Assembly (NCBI RefSeq): GCF_008923185.1
Contig: NZ_WBMT01000014.1
Span: 1 to 64,000 of the forward strand
Direction of reading: 5' to 3'
Origin: Actinomadura rudentiformis
Lineage (GTDB): Bacteria > Actinomycetota > Actinomycetes > Streptosporangiales > Streptosporangiaceae
Length of the DNA: 64,000 nt
The notes beneath the pieces were generated by a model that saw only the letters and a list, made by a program, of their open reading frames with translations, had not been told where the DNA came from and ran no database searches. The stretch's first letter is position 1; the number at the start of each line of letters is the position of its first letter. Both the position numbers and the translations under genes were made by a program. Positions 38,280 through 46,290 of the stretch are shown piece after piece.

Positions 38280-38981
38280 ATGCCCGAGCAAAGGCCTGGC
38301 GGGCCGGCGCAGGCCCCGGACGTGCCCGTCGCCGGTTCCCGAGTGAGTCCCGCCGTCACGGCGGAGCCGCCACCGGACCACACCGAGCCCGAAATGTCGG
38401 TGCGTGCCATGGTCCTCATGGCCGGCATCATGAGCGTCGCCGTGGCGTGCGTCTTCGGGCTCACCCTTCTCCTGGGCGGCACGTCGCCGAGCGCCTCCAG
38501 GCCCCCGGCCGGTGGCCAGGCGCAGGCCACCCCGGGCGGGCAGGAGCCGCCCCCGAGCCCCGCCCCGACCGGCACCTCCACTGCCCCGCCGGTCACTCTC
38601 CCGGCCGTGACCGGCCTCAGCACCACCTCCGCCATCGGCCAGCTCGCGGCGCGCAAGATCCCGCTCGGCGCGGTCATCCGCGTGCCGTCCTCGCAGTCGG
38701 CGGGACTGGTCGTACGCAGCTACCCCGCAGGCGGAACCACCGTGCGGTCCGACGCCCCGGTCACCCTCTACGTCTCCGCGGGCCAGGGCGGCTCGATCAC
38801 CGGCAAAGAGGTCGCCGTACCGTACTTCATCGGGGTGAGCGAGCAGCAGGCGCGCAGCACCGCGGCCATGCTGGGCTTCCAGATCACCCTGGCCAACACG
38901 GGCACCGTCGTGGCCGGCCAGCAACCACGTCCCGGCGCCGTCTACCTGCGCGGCTCCACCATCACGCTCACCATGCGATGA
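38280..38981 (+). CDS. Membrane-anchored PASTA-domain protein
   Basis: 233 aa. A cytoplasmic proline-rich N-terminus of about 40 residues is followed by one membrane helix (VRAMVLMAGIMSVAVACVFG). A Pro/Ser/Thr-rich linker then leads to two PASTA repeats (LPAVTGLSTTSAIGQL...; VPYFIGVSEQQARSTAAML...). PASTA domains outside the cell often sense peptidoglycan fragments; no kinase domain is attached. ATG at 38280 is preferred over an earlier frame opening for its GGGGG site. A 146-bp gap with a 14-bp direct repeat (GAGGTTGATCGGCT) separates it from the GTPase operon. Confidence 0.8.
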   Translation: MPEQRPGGPAQAPDVPVAGSRVSPAVTAEPPPDHTEPEMSVRAMVLMAGIMSVAVACVFGLTLLLGGTSPSASRPPAGGQAQATPGGQEPPPSPAPTGTSTAPPVTLPAVTGLSTTSAIGQLAARKIPLGAVIRVPSSQSAGLVVRSYPAGGTTVRSDAPVTLYVSAGQGGSITGKEVAVPYFIGVSEQQARSTAAMLGFQITLANTGTVVAGQQPRPGAVYLRGSTITLTMR

Positions 38982-39089
38982 GGACCGTGGCGAGCGCTGT
39001 GACGCATCACACTTCCTGACGCGGCAGATAACTGTCGGTCACCTCGTTACCTCTCGTGGAAGCCGACCACGAAGAGGTGACGAGACACC

Positions 39090-40295
39090 ATGACCCAGGT
39101 GGTGCACACGACCGCCCCGGCCCCCGCGGACCACCGCCGACTGCGTCTGATCGTCATCCTGGGCGCGCTCACCGCCATCGCGCCGCTGTCGATCGACATG
39201 TACCTCCCGGCGCTGCCCAGGATCGCCGCCGACCTGTCGACCGGCGCGGTCCAGGCACAGCTCACGCTGACGGCCTGCGTGGCCGGCCTCGCCGCCGGGC
39301 AGGCGATCGCGGGTCCGCTGAGCGACCGGTGGGGCCGCCGCCGCCCGCTCCTGATCGGCTTGCTCGCCTACGCGGCCGCCTCGCTGCTGTGCGTCGTGGC
39401 GCCCACCGTCGAGACGTTCATCGCGTTCCGCCTGATCCAGGGCGCGGCCGGCGCCGCCGGCATCGTGATCGCCCGTGCGATCGTCCGCGACCTGTACGAC
39501 GGTGCGGAGGCGGCCAGGTTCTTCTCGATGCTGATGCTGGTGAACGGCCTCGCGCCGATCCTCGCACCGGTGCTCGGCGGCCAGATCCTCCGCGTGATGC
39601 CCTGGCCGGGCGTCTTCGCGGTCCTCTCGGGGATCGGCGTGGCGATGTTCCTGGCGGCGCTCCTCGGCATGCGCGAGACGCTGCCGCCCGACCGCCGCGC
39701 CACGGCCACCGCCACCCTCCCGGCGTTCCGGACGTTGCTGGCCGACCGCCCGTTCGTCGCGTACGCGGTGTCCGGCGGATTGGCCTTCGCGGCGATGTTC
39801 ACCTACATCTCCGGCTCGCCGTTCGTCCTCCAGGACATCTACGGGATGTCGCCTCAGGCGTTCAGCGTCGTGTTCGGCGTCAACGCGCTCGGCATCGTCC
39901 TCGCCGGCCAGGTCAGCGGCCGCCTGGCAGGCCGGGTGTCACTCACCGGGCTCCTGGCCACCGGCCTCGCCGTCATCTCGATCGGCGGCGCGACCCTCCT
40001 GATCGCCGTCCTCACCGACCTTGGCCTGCCCGCCGTCCTCCCTGCGCTCTTCCTCGTGGTCTCCGGCCAGGGCCTCGTCCTGCCGAACGCCACCGCGCTG
40101 GCCCTCTCCGGCCGACCGGCCAATGTAGCGGGCAGCGCCTCCGCTCTCCTCGGGCTCGCCCAGTTCGGCATCGGCGGCGCCGCGGCTCCGCTGGCCGGGG
40201 TCCTCGGCCCGGGCACCGCGGTCCCCATGGCCGTCACGATCGCCGCGACCGCGCTGGCCGCCGCCCTCGCCGCAAGGGTTGCGTCACAGAACTAA
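39090..40295 (+). CDS. MFS drug exporter, Bcr/CflA type
   Basis: 401-aa inner-membrane protein with about 12 predicted helices. The signature IAPLSIDMYLPALP in helix 1 and GPLSDRWGRRRPLLIG in the first loop mark the Bcr/CflA branch of 12-helix drug/proton antiporters. RLIQGAAGAAGIVIARAIVRD is the usual motif C region. Substrate unknown; it is 20 kb from the NRPS genes, so a link to the peptide is not implied. ATG start with GAGGTGA upstream. Confidence 0.87.
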   Translation: MTQVVHTTAPAPADHRRLRLIVILGALTAIAPLSIDMYLPALPRIAADLSTGAVQAQLTLTACVAGLAAGQAIAGPLSDRWGRRRPLLIGLLAYAAASLLCVVAPTVETFIAFRLIQGAAGAAGIVIARAIVRDLYDGAEAARFFSMLMLVNGLAPILAPVLGGQILRVMPWPGVFAVLSGIGVAMFLAALLGMRETLPPDRRATATATLPAFRTLLADRPFVAYAVSGGLAFAAMFTYISGSPFVLQDIYGMSPQAFSVVFGVNALGIVLAGQVSGRLAGRVSLTGLLATGLAVISIGGATLLIAVLTDLGLPAVLPALFLVVSGQGLVLPNATALALSGRPANVAGSASALLGLAQFGIGGAAAPLAGVLGPGTAVPMAVTIAATALAAALAARVASQN

Positions 40296-40314
40296 CCGAA
40301 CGTACGGTCGGGAT

Positions 40315-41205
40315 GTGATCGTCAGAATCGGCTACAACGCCCCCGCGACGACCGACCTCCGCGCCCTGGTCCTCGGCCTCGAACGCGAGGGCTTCGACTC
40401 CCTCTGGGTCTCCGAGCGCGCGACCGGCCCGTCCCCCGACCCCGTCGTCGCCCTCACCTACGCCGCCGCGCTCACCTCCCGCATCAAACTCGGCACCTCG
40501 GTGATGACGTTGCCCGGCCGGCAGCCCGCCCTGGTCGCCCAGGAGATGGCCTCGCTCGACAACCTCTCCGATGGCCGCCTGCTCCCCGCGTTCGGCCTGG
40601 GCCTGCGCAACGTGGGCGAGCAGCAGGCCTTCGGCGTCCGCCGCGAGGAACGAGCCGCCATCTTCGAGGAGGTGCTTCCCCTCCTCCGCCGCTTCTGGGC
40701 CGAGGACGAGGTCACCCACCACGGCACGCATTTCCACTACGAGAATCTCCGTGTCCTGCCCAAGCCCGTCAAACGGGGCTTCGACGTCTGGATGGGCGGC
40801 GCCTCCGACGCCGAGCTCCGCCGTACGGGCCGCCTCTCGGACGGCTGGCTCGCCGCGTTCACGACCCCCGCCGAAGGCGAACGAGGCCGCGTCCTCATCC
40901 AGCAGGCCGCCGCCGAGGCAGGCCGCGAGATCGAGGAAGAACACTTCGGCGCCGTCGTCCCGTACCGCCGGGGCCCCGTCGACCCGCAGGTCGAAGCCCG
41001 TTTCACCCGAGCCCGGGCCGTCCGGGGGCCCGCCCCGCTGGACGACGTGGTCCCCACCCTCGACAGCCTGGAGACCCACCTCAAACACCTGATCGAGGCA
41101 GGCCTCTCCAAGTTCGTCCTGGCGCCCCTGATCCCCCCGCCCGACTGGGACAGCGAACTGGCCGACGTCCGCGACGCCGCCCTCCCCCTCCAGACCCGCC
41201 GCTGA
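40315..41205 (+). CDS. LLM-class flavin/F420-dependent oxidoreductase
   Basis: 296-aa luciferase-like TIM-barrel protein: GLEREGFDSLWVSERA, RIKLGTSVMTLPGRQPALVA, LDNLSDGRLLPAFGLGL and FDVWMGGASDAELRRTGRLS. In actinobacteria most such enzymes use F420. The substrate is not predictable. GTG at 40315 is used; a near-palindrome CCGAACGTACGGTCGG lies just upstream (40297-40312), overlapping the short gap after the exporter gene. Confidence 0.83.
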   Translation: MIVRIGYNAPATTDLRALVLGLEREGFDSLWVSERATGPSPDPVVALTYAAALTSRIKLGTSVMTLPGRQPALVAQEMASLDNLSDGRLLPAFGLGLRNVGEQQAFGVRREERAAIFEEVLPLLRRFWAEDEVTHHGTHFHYENLRVLPKPVKRGFDVWMGGASDAELRRTGRLSDGWLAAFTTPAEGERGRVLIQQAAAEAGREIEEEHFGAVVPYRRGPVDPQVEARFTRARAVRGPAPLDDVVPTLDSLETHLKHLIEAGLSKFVLAPLIPPPDWDSELADVRDAALPLQTRR

Positions 41206-41306
41206 CGGTCCCGTCGCCGACGGCCACGATCACGCCGAGCGACTCGCCGCCCTGTTGCGTCGACTCTGCCGGGCGCGGTGACCGGAATGCGCATACTGTA
41301 CTGACC

Positions 41307-41918
41307 ATGACGGACGAGAGCTCCCCCGAGCTGAGGGCGTCCCACGCGGATCGGGACCGGGTCGTCGAGCAGCTGAGGATCGCCGCCGGGGACGGCCGCC
41401 TGACGCTCGACGAGCTGGACGAACGCCTGGAGAAGGCACTCGCCGCCCGCACCGCGGGCGAGCTCGTCGAACTCGTCAATGACCTCCCCCTGAGCGGCCC
41501 GCCCGCCCCCAAGGACCTGGTCCAGATCGACGTCCAGGCTGCCACCTCCAGGCGTGAGGGCCGATGGGTCGTCCCACGCGTCCTGGAAGTCACGGTGGAC
41601 AGCGGCAGCGTGGTGCTGGACCTGTCCACAGCCGTGATCACCAACCCGACGCTGCGAATCAAGGCGACCGTCACCAGCGGCAGCCTGAGACTCGTGACCA
41701 GGCCCGGCATCGAGGTGGACGCCGATCAGGTCAAGGTCCGGAGCGGCTCCGTCCAGGTGCGCACGCCCCCGGGCGGGGACCCGGCGACATTCCTCCGTGT
41801 CGAGGTGGCGGGATCCGTCGACAGCGGCAGCATCGTCGCCCGCCCGCCCCGCCGCAGCCTCCTGGCCTGGCTCCTCCGCCGCCCACCCGGCTACGGCACC
41901 ATCGGGCCGGGGGTCTAG
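41307..41918 (+). CDS. DUF1707 domain protein
   Basis: 203 aa. The N-terminal 55 residues (LRASHADRDRVVEQLRIAAGDGRLTLDELDERLEKA) are the DUF1707 (SHOCT-like) helical domain that is very common in actinobacteria. The C-terminal half is a repetitive beta structure (TVDSGSVVLDLSTAVI; VTSGSLRLVTRPG; VRSGSVQVRTPPG) like the adhesin-type DUF4097 fold. No membrane helix. Function unknown. Confidence 0.8.
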   Translation: MTDESSPELRASHADRDRVVEQLRIAAGDGRLTLDELDERLEKALAARTAGELVELVNDLPLSGPPAPKDLVQIDVQAATSRREGRWVVPRVLEVTVDSGSVVLDLSTAVITNPTLRIKATVTSGSLRLVTRPGIEVDADQVKVRSGSVQVRTPPGGDPATFLRVEVAGSVDSGSIVARPPRRSLLAWLLRRPPGYGTIGPGV

Positions 41919-41943
41919 GGCTTCTAGCGAGGCTCTAGGGCTT

Positions 41944-42549
41944 CTAGCGGGGGTCCAGGGCGGCCAATACGAAGGCCGTCACCTCGTCGGCGAGTTCGGC
42001 GGCGGATTTGGGCCCGTCGGCGCGGAACCATGAGGGCATCTGGTTCACCATGCCGAGTGCGACGATGGTGACCGTGTCGGCCGAGGCCGCGGTCGAGAAG
42101 ACCCCCTCCTTCTGCGCCGCGGCCACGATACGGCGGAACGTCACGTGGTAGCGGCGGCGGTCGGCGCGGAGCACGTGCATGTAGTCCTCGTCCAGCCGGT
42201 GCGACTCGCGGGAGAACACCTTCGCCTCGTCGATGTGCTCGGCGGTGCTCTGGATCAGCTCGGTGAGGATGGCGCGGATCGTCTCGCGCGGGGGACGCCC
42301 GGCCGCCACCACCCGGTCGAGATCGGCCAGCTGGCGGGCGATCAGCGTGTGGTAGATCTCGTAGAGGAGATCGTCCTTGGAGTCGAAGTAGTGGTAGAGC
42401 GCGCCCTTGGTGACGGCGGCCGCCATGACGATCTCCTGGACCGACGTCCCGTCGAAGCCGCGCTCGGCGAACAGCCGTACCGCCGCGTCCAGGATCCGCC
42501 GCTCCACCGGGCTGGACCGCGGGGTCGCCGCCCTCCGGCGATCTGGCAT
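41944..42549 (-). CDS. TetR-family regulator
   Basis: 201 aa. The HTH is at residues 14-60 (RRILDAAVRLFAERGFDG, TSVQEIVMAAAVTKGALYHYF) and the ligand domain resembles that of KstR2/FadR-type TetR proteins. ATG at 42549 has GGGGAGGGG before it; a longer frame exists. The divergent hydrolase gene starts 101 bp away, with a palindrome ACCGAC-CA-GTCGGT between them, so it probably represses itself and that gene. The 3' gap to the DUF1707 gene contains the direct repeat CTCTAGGGCTTCTAGCG, two copies. Confidence 0.87.
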   Translation of the reverse strand: MPDRRRAATPRSSPVERRILDAAVRLFAERGFDGTSVQEIVMAAAVTKGALYHYFDSKDDLLYEIYHTLIARQLADLDRVVAAGRPPRETIRAILTELIQSTAEHIDEAKVFSRESHRLDEDYMHVLRADRRRYHVTFRRIVAAAQKEGVFSTAASADTVTIVALGMVNQMPSWFRADGPKSAAELADEVTAFVLAALDPR

Positions 42550-42615
42550 CGTGCGGCCCCTCCCCTCGGCGTGTGCCCATTGACGTGTGACCGGGCTGGT
42601 CATAGCTTGCCAGAA

Positions 42616-42629
42616 ACCGACCAGTCGGT
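42616..42629. promoter_or_regulatory. Palindromic operator ACCGAC-CA-GTCGGT
   Basis: Perfect 6-bp arms around CA, midway between the divergent TetR gene (start 42549) and the phosphotriesterase-like gene (start 42651). It is of the type bound by many actinobacterial TetR repressors. It lies 21 bases before the hydrolase ATG, where binding would block initiation. Confidence 0.65.
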
Positions 42630-42650
42630 ATGCAGCCGGAGGAGACCCCG

Positions 42651-43631
42651 ATGCCCGCAGTCGAGACCGCCCGTGGCCCCGTCGACCTCACCGCGCTGGG
42701 CCGGACGTTCATGCACGAACACGTGTTCGTCCTGTCGACCGAGCATGTCCAGAACTACGGCACCGGAGCCTGGTGGGACGAGGAGGAACGGGTCACGGAC
42801 GCGGTGACCAAGCTCCGCCAGCTCGTGGACCGCGGCATCACCACCATCGCCGACCCGACCGTGTGGGGGCTCGGCCGCTACATCCCGCGCATCAAGCGCA
42901 TCGCCGAACTCGTGCCCGAGCTCAACATCATCGTCGCCACCGGCATCTACTCCTACGACGACGTGCCGTTCCAGTTCCACTACCGCGGCCCGGGGACGCT
43001 GCTGGGCGGGCCGGAGCCGATGATCGCCGACTTCACCCGGGACATCACCGAGGGCATCGCCGACACCGGGATCAAGGCCGCCTTCCTCAAGTGCGCGATC
43101 CACACGGCCGGGCTCACGCCGGGCGTCGAGCGCATCCTGCGCGCCGTCGCCGCGACCCATCGCGAGACGGGCGCGCCGATCACCGTGCACACCGACAGCT
43201 CGATCAACGCCGGCCGGATCGTGGTCGAGCTGCTCGGCAAGGAGGGCGTCGACCTGACCAAGGTCGTCATCGGGCACGCCGGTGACAGCAACGACCTCGA
43301 CTACCTGATGGAGCTCGCCGACACGGGCGCGATCCTCGGCATGGACCGCTTCGGGCTGGACCTGCTCAATCCCACCGCCAACCGCGTCAGCACGATCGCC
43401 GCCCTGTGCGAACGCGGCTACGCCGACCGCATGGTGCTCAGCCACGACGCCAGCTGCTACATGGACTGGTTCGGACCCGACCCCGAGATGCTGCGCGGCA
43501 TGGCGCCCAACTGGAACTACCGGCACATCAGCGACGACGTCCTGCCGTCCCTGCGCGCTCTGAACGTCTCCGAGGCCCAGATCGACCAGATGCTCGTCGA
43601 GAACCCCCAGCGCTACTTCAATCCGCGCTGA
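42651..43631 (+). CDS. Phosphotriesterase-family (amidohydrolase) hydrolase 1
   Basis: 326-aa binuclear-metal TIM barrel: FMHEHVFVL (HxH), AAFLKCAI (bridging Lys), VHTDSS and GHAGDSND (His ligands) and LSHDASC (Asp). The family includes phosphotriesterases and the commoner lactonases; a lactone or ester is the likelier natural substrate. ATG at 42651 is chosen because GGAGGAG lies before it. It faces a TetR gene across a palindrome. A clear paralogue is coded at 48517-47510, sharing for example GHAGDS and LGMDRFG. Confidence 0.86.
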   Translation: MPAVETARGPVDLTALGRTFMHEHVFVLSTEHVQNYGTGAWWDEEERVTDAVTKLRQLVDRGITTIADPTVWGLGRYIPRIKRIAELVPELNIIVATGIYSYDDVPFQFHYRGPGTLLGGPEPMIADFTRDITEGIADTGIKAAFLKCAIHTAGLTPGVERILRAVAATHRETGAPITVHTDSSINAGRIVVELLGKEGVDLTKVVIGHAGDSNDLDYLMELADTGAILGMDRFGLDLLNPTANRVSTIAALCERGYADRMVLSHDASCYMDWFGPDPEMLRGMAPNWNYRHISDDVLPSLRALNVSEAQIDQMLVENPQRYFNPR

Positions 43632-43704
43632 CCGAGGTGACCGTTTCCGGACGGGACCGACCGGCAGGTGGGAGGATAAATTCTCCTGCCAGGAGGTGCC
43701 GTTG

Positions 43705-44262
43705 ATGCCGGAGTTGTCAGTGGTCATGCGCGGCTACGACCGGCGGCAGGTGGACGAGCTCGTCGCCCGGGTCGAAGGCACGCTGGGCCGCGCGCCGCTC
43801 CCCGGCAAGCCGATCACCCTGAAGGAGTTCGGCTGGATCGAGTTCGACATCGCGGTCCGCGGCTACGACCGCTTCGAGGTCGACGGCATGATGCGCACCT
43901 ACCGGCGGGAGCTGGCGGCCTTGGAGGGCGTCGAGCTGCCCGACGACCTCGACGAGCCCGACGCGGGACTCGGGCTCATCCTGGGCTCGGCGGACGAGGA
44001 CACCCCCGACACCCCGCTGTTCAGCGAGATCCGCGGCGAGCACTCCTTCCCCGTCCGGTTCCGCGGCTATGACCGCGCTCAGGTCAACGCGCTCATCGCC
44101 CGCATCTGGGGCACGCTCGGCCGCGCCCCGCTCAACGGCCTCCCGGTGACCCGCGAGGAGCTCAACAACCCGCGGCTGGACGTCGTCCTGCGCGGTTATG
44201 ACCGCCCCACCGTCGAGGAGGCGCTGGGCCGGTATCTTCGCGAGCTTCTCGAACGCCGCTGA
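43705..44262 (+). CDS. Protein with four DivIVA-like repeats
   Basis: 185 aa. Four short units each start with a G-Y-D-R motif: MRGYDRRQVDELVARVEGTL, VRGYDRFEVDGMMRTYRREL, FRGYDRAQVNALIARIWGTL and LRGYDRPTVEEALGRYLREL. This matches the short DivIVA-type N-terminal motif (repeat of the DivI1A class) of polar growth and division proteins. Units 1-2 and 3-4 form two longer repeats sharing TLGRAPLxGxPxT. It lacks the long coiled coil of true DivIVA. ATG after AGGAGG, 9 bases. Role unknown; perhaps a wall or pole adaptor. Confidence 0.75.
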   Translation: MPELSVVMRGYDRRQVDELVARVEGTLGRAPLPGKPITLKEFGWIEFDIAVRGYDRFEVDGMMRTYRRELAALEGVELPDDLDEPDAGLGLILGSADEDTPDTPLFSEIRGEHSFPVRFRGYDRAQVNALIARIWGTLGRAPLNGLPVTREELNNPRLDVVLRGYDRPTVEEALGRYLRELLERR

Positions 44263-44328
44263 CTCTCCGCGCGTATATGGGTGTAGATCGCCCGTTTTCT
44301 GGGCAACGCTCGCCTGAGGAGGCACGTC

Positions 44329-45450
44329 TTGCACGAGAGTCGGAGCGGTCGCGGAGCCGGTACCGCGGGCGGTTGCGTCGTCGTCGCGGCCCTGGTCGTC
44401 GCGGCCGCCTTCGCGCTGGTCTCCGTCCTGCTCGGCCGTCCGATCCCCGGACTCCAGCAGCAGGGCGATACCGTGGCCGCGCCCCAGAGCACGGCCGAGG
44501 CCCCCCGCAGCACGAAGCCGAGCGGACGCAGGCCCGGCGTCGTCAACATCTTCACCGAGCAGGGCCTGCGCAACTCGGGCGCGGCCGGGACCGGCATCGT
44601 CATCGACCCCTCGGGCCTGGTGCTCACCAACAACCACGTGATCCAGGGCGCGACCGAGATCAGGGGCACCAACACCGACAACCGCCGCACCTACCGGGCC
44701 GAGGTGCTCGGCTACCAGAAGGCCGGTGACATCGCCCTGATCAGGCTGACCGGGGCCGCCGGCCTGAAGCCCGCCGTGTTCGACACCTCTGGCGACACCC
44801 GCCGGGGCGACGTCGTCACCGCGGTCGGCAACGCGGGCGGCAAGGGCGGCAACCCCGAGGTCGTCACCGGCACGATCACCGCGCTCGACCGGGAGATCAC
44901 CGCGACCGACCAGTCCGACGGCAGTTCCGAGCGCCTGAGCGGGCTCATCGAGACCAACGCCCCGATCAAGCCAGGCGACTCCGGCGGCCCCCTGCTCAAC
45001 ACCAAGGGCCGGGTCATCGGCATGAACACGGCCGCCTCCGCCAACTACAGCATGAAGCTGGAGGGCGGTTCCCGGGGCTACGCCATCACCTCCCGCCAGG
45101 CAATGGCCATCGTCCGGCAGATCCAGCGCGGCGACACCTCCAACGGCGTGCACATCGGCCGCACGGCGCTTCTCGGCGTGCAGGTCCGCACTCCCACCAC
45201 CGAGTCGGGCGGTCAGGGCAACGGCGCGTTCATCACCGGTCTGATCCCCGGCACCCCGGCCGAACGGGACGGGCTGCGCCGCTCGACGACCATCGTCGCC
45301 CTGGACGACGAGCCGGTCGACTCCCCCGGCGGCCTCACCGACCTCCTGCTCCAGCACCAGCCGGGCGACACCGTCCGGGTCATCTGGATGGACAGGGCAG
45401 GCAACCGCTTCGCCACCCCCGTGACCCTCGGCAACGGCCCCCCGCAGTAA
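44329..45450 (+). CDS. HtrA-like membrane-anchored serine protease (S1C, one PDZ)
   Basis: 373 aa. One N-terminal membrane helix (about residues 12-34), then a trypsin-like domain with NNHVIQG (His), GDIALIRL (Asp) and KPGDSGGPLL (Ser). A C-terminal PDZ domain follows (GAFITGLIPGTPAERDGL). It would act outside the membrane on misfolded or signal proteins. TTG at 44329 is chosen because GAGGAGG lies 8 bases upstream and the helix follows directly; no better ATG exists. Confidence 0.87.
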   Translation: MHESRSGRGAGTAGGCVVVAALVVAAAFALVSVLLGRPIPGLQQQGDTVAAPQSTAEAPRSTKPSGRRPGVVNIFTEQGLRNSGAAGTGIVIDPSGLVLTNNHVIQGATEIRGTNTDNRRTYRAEVLGYQKAGDIALIRLTGAAGLKPAVFDTSGDTRRGDVVTAVGNAGGKGGNPEVVTGTITALDREITATDQSDGSSERLSGLIETNAPIKPGDSGGPLLNTKGRVIGMNTAASANYSMKLEGGSRGYAITSRQAMAIVRQIQRGDTSNGVHIGRTALLGVQVRTPTTESGGQGNGAFITGLIPGTPAERDGLRRSTTIVALDDEPVDSPGGLTDLLLQHQPGDTVRVIWMDRAGNRFATPVTLGNGPPQ

Positions 45451-45471
45451 AGCCGCCCTTCAGCACGCCAT

Positions 45472-46290
45472 TCACGCGTGCGTGGCGGGCTTGGTGGCTT
45501 GTGCCGTCCAGTTGCGGAGGGCGTGTTCGGGGCGGTGGGCGGTGGTGCCCGAGTCGATCACGATGGTCTGGCCGGTGATGCAGCGCGCCTCGGAGGAGGC
45601 CAGGAAGGCTACGAGGGCTGCCACGTCCTCGGGCTCGGCCGGGTCCGGGAGGATGCGTTCGGCGGCCTTCTCGGCGAGGCGTTCGGGTGACATCACACGG
45701 CGGGCGGCCTCGGTCAGGACCAGGCCGGGTGCGACGGCGTTGCAGCGGATGCCGCGGTCGCCGTACATCGTGGCCACATAGCGGGTGAACGAGACGAGCG
45801 CGGCCTTCGCGGACCCGTAGGCGGCGTGGTCGGTGTCGCCGACGAGCGCCGAGACCGAGGACGTGTTGATGATCGCCGATCCCGGGGGCAGGTGCGGCAC
45901 GGCGTGCTTCACGCACAACATCGGGCCCCGCAGGTTGACCGCGAGCGTACGGTCCCAGACGTCGACGTCCATCTCGGTGAGCCCGAGGTCGCGGCCATAG
46001 ACCTCGCGCGACAGCACGGCGGCGTTGTTGTGCAGGACGTCGAGGCGGCCGTGGGCTTCGAGGACGGCGGCGATCATGGCGCGGACGTCGTCCTCGCTGC
46101 TCACGTCGGCGGTGAACGGGTAGGCGGTGCCCTCGTTCTTGGCGATCAGGCGGGCGGTCTCGGCGGCCGTGGAGGGGTTGATGTCGGCGACCGCGACACT
46201 GGCTCCTTCGGCGGCCAGGCGCATGGCGCAGGCACGGCCGATGCCGGAGCCCGCGCCGGTGACGAGGGCGACCCTGCCGGTGAATCTCAC
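45472..46290 (-). CDS. SDR-family oxidoreductase
   Basis: 272-aa short-chain dehydrogenase: TGAGSGIG (cofactor), ADINPST (Asp favours NAD), NNAAVL, INTSSVSAL (Ser) and YGSAKAAL (Tyr, Lys). It would oxidise an alcohol or reduce a ketone made by the neighbouring hydroxylases. GTG at 46290 is chosen because its GTGA overlaps the stop of the P450 gene; the frame opens 12 bases earlier. Last gene of the coupled PhyH-PTE-P450-SDR operon. Confidence 0.87.
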   Translation of the reverse strand: MRFTGRVALVTGAGSGIGRACAMRLAAEGASVAVADINPSTAAETARLIAKNEGTAYPFTADVSSEDDVRAMIAAVLEAHGRLDVLHNNAAVLSREVYGRDLGLTEMDVDVWDRTLAVNLRGPMLCVKHAVPHLPPGSAIINTSSVSALVGDTDHAAYGSAKAALVSFTRYVATMYGDRGIRCNAVAPGLVLTEAARRVMSPERLAEKAAERILPDPAEPEDVAALVAFLASSEARCITGQTIVIDSGTTAHRPEHALRNWTAQATKPATHA

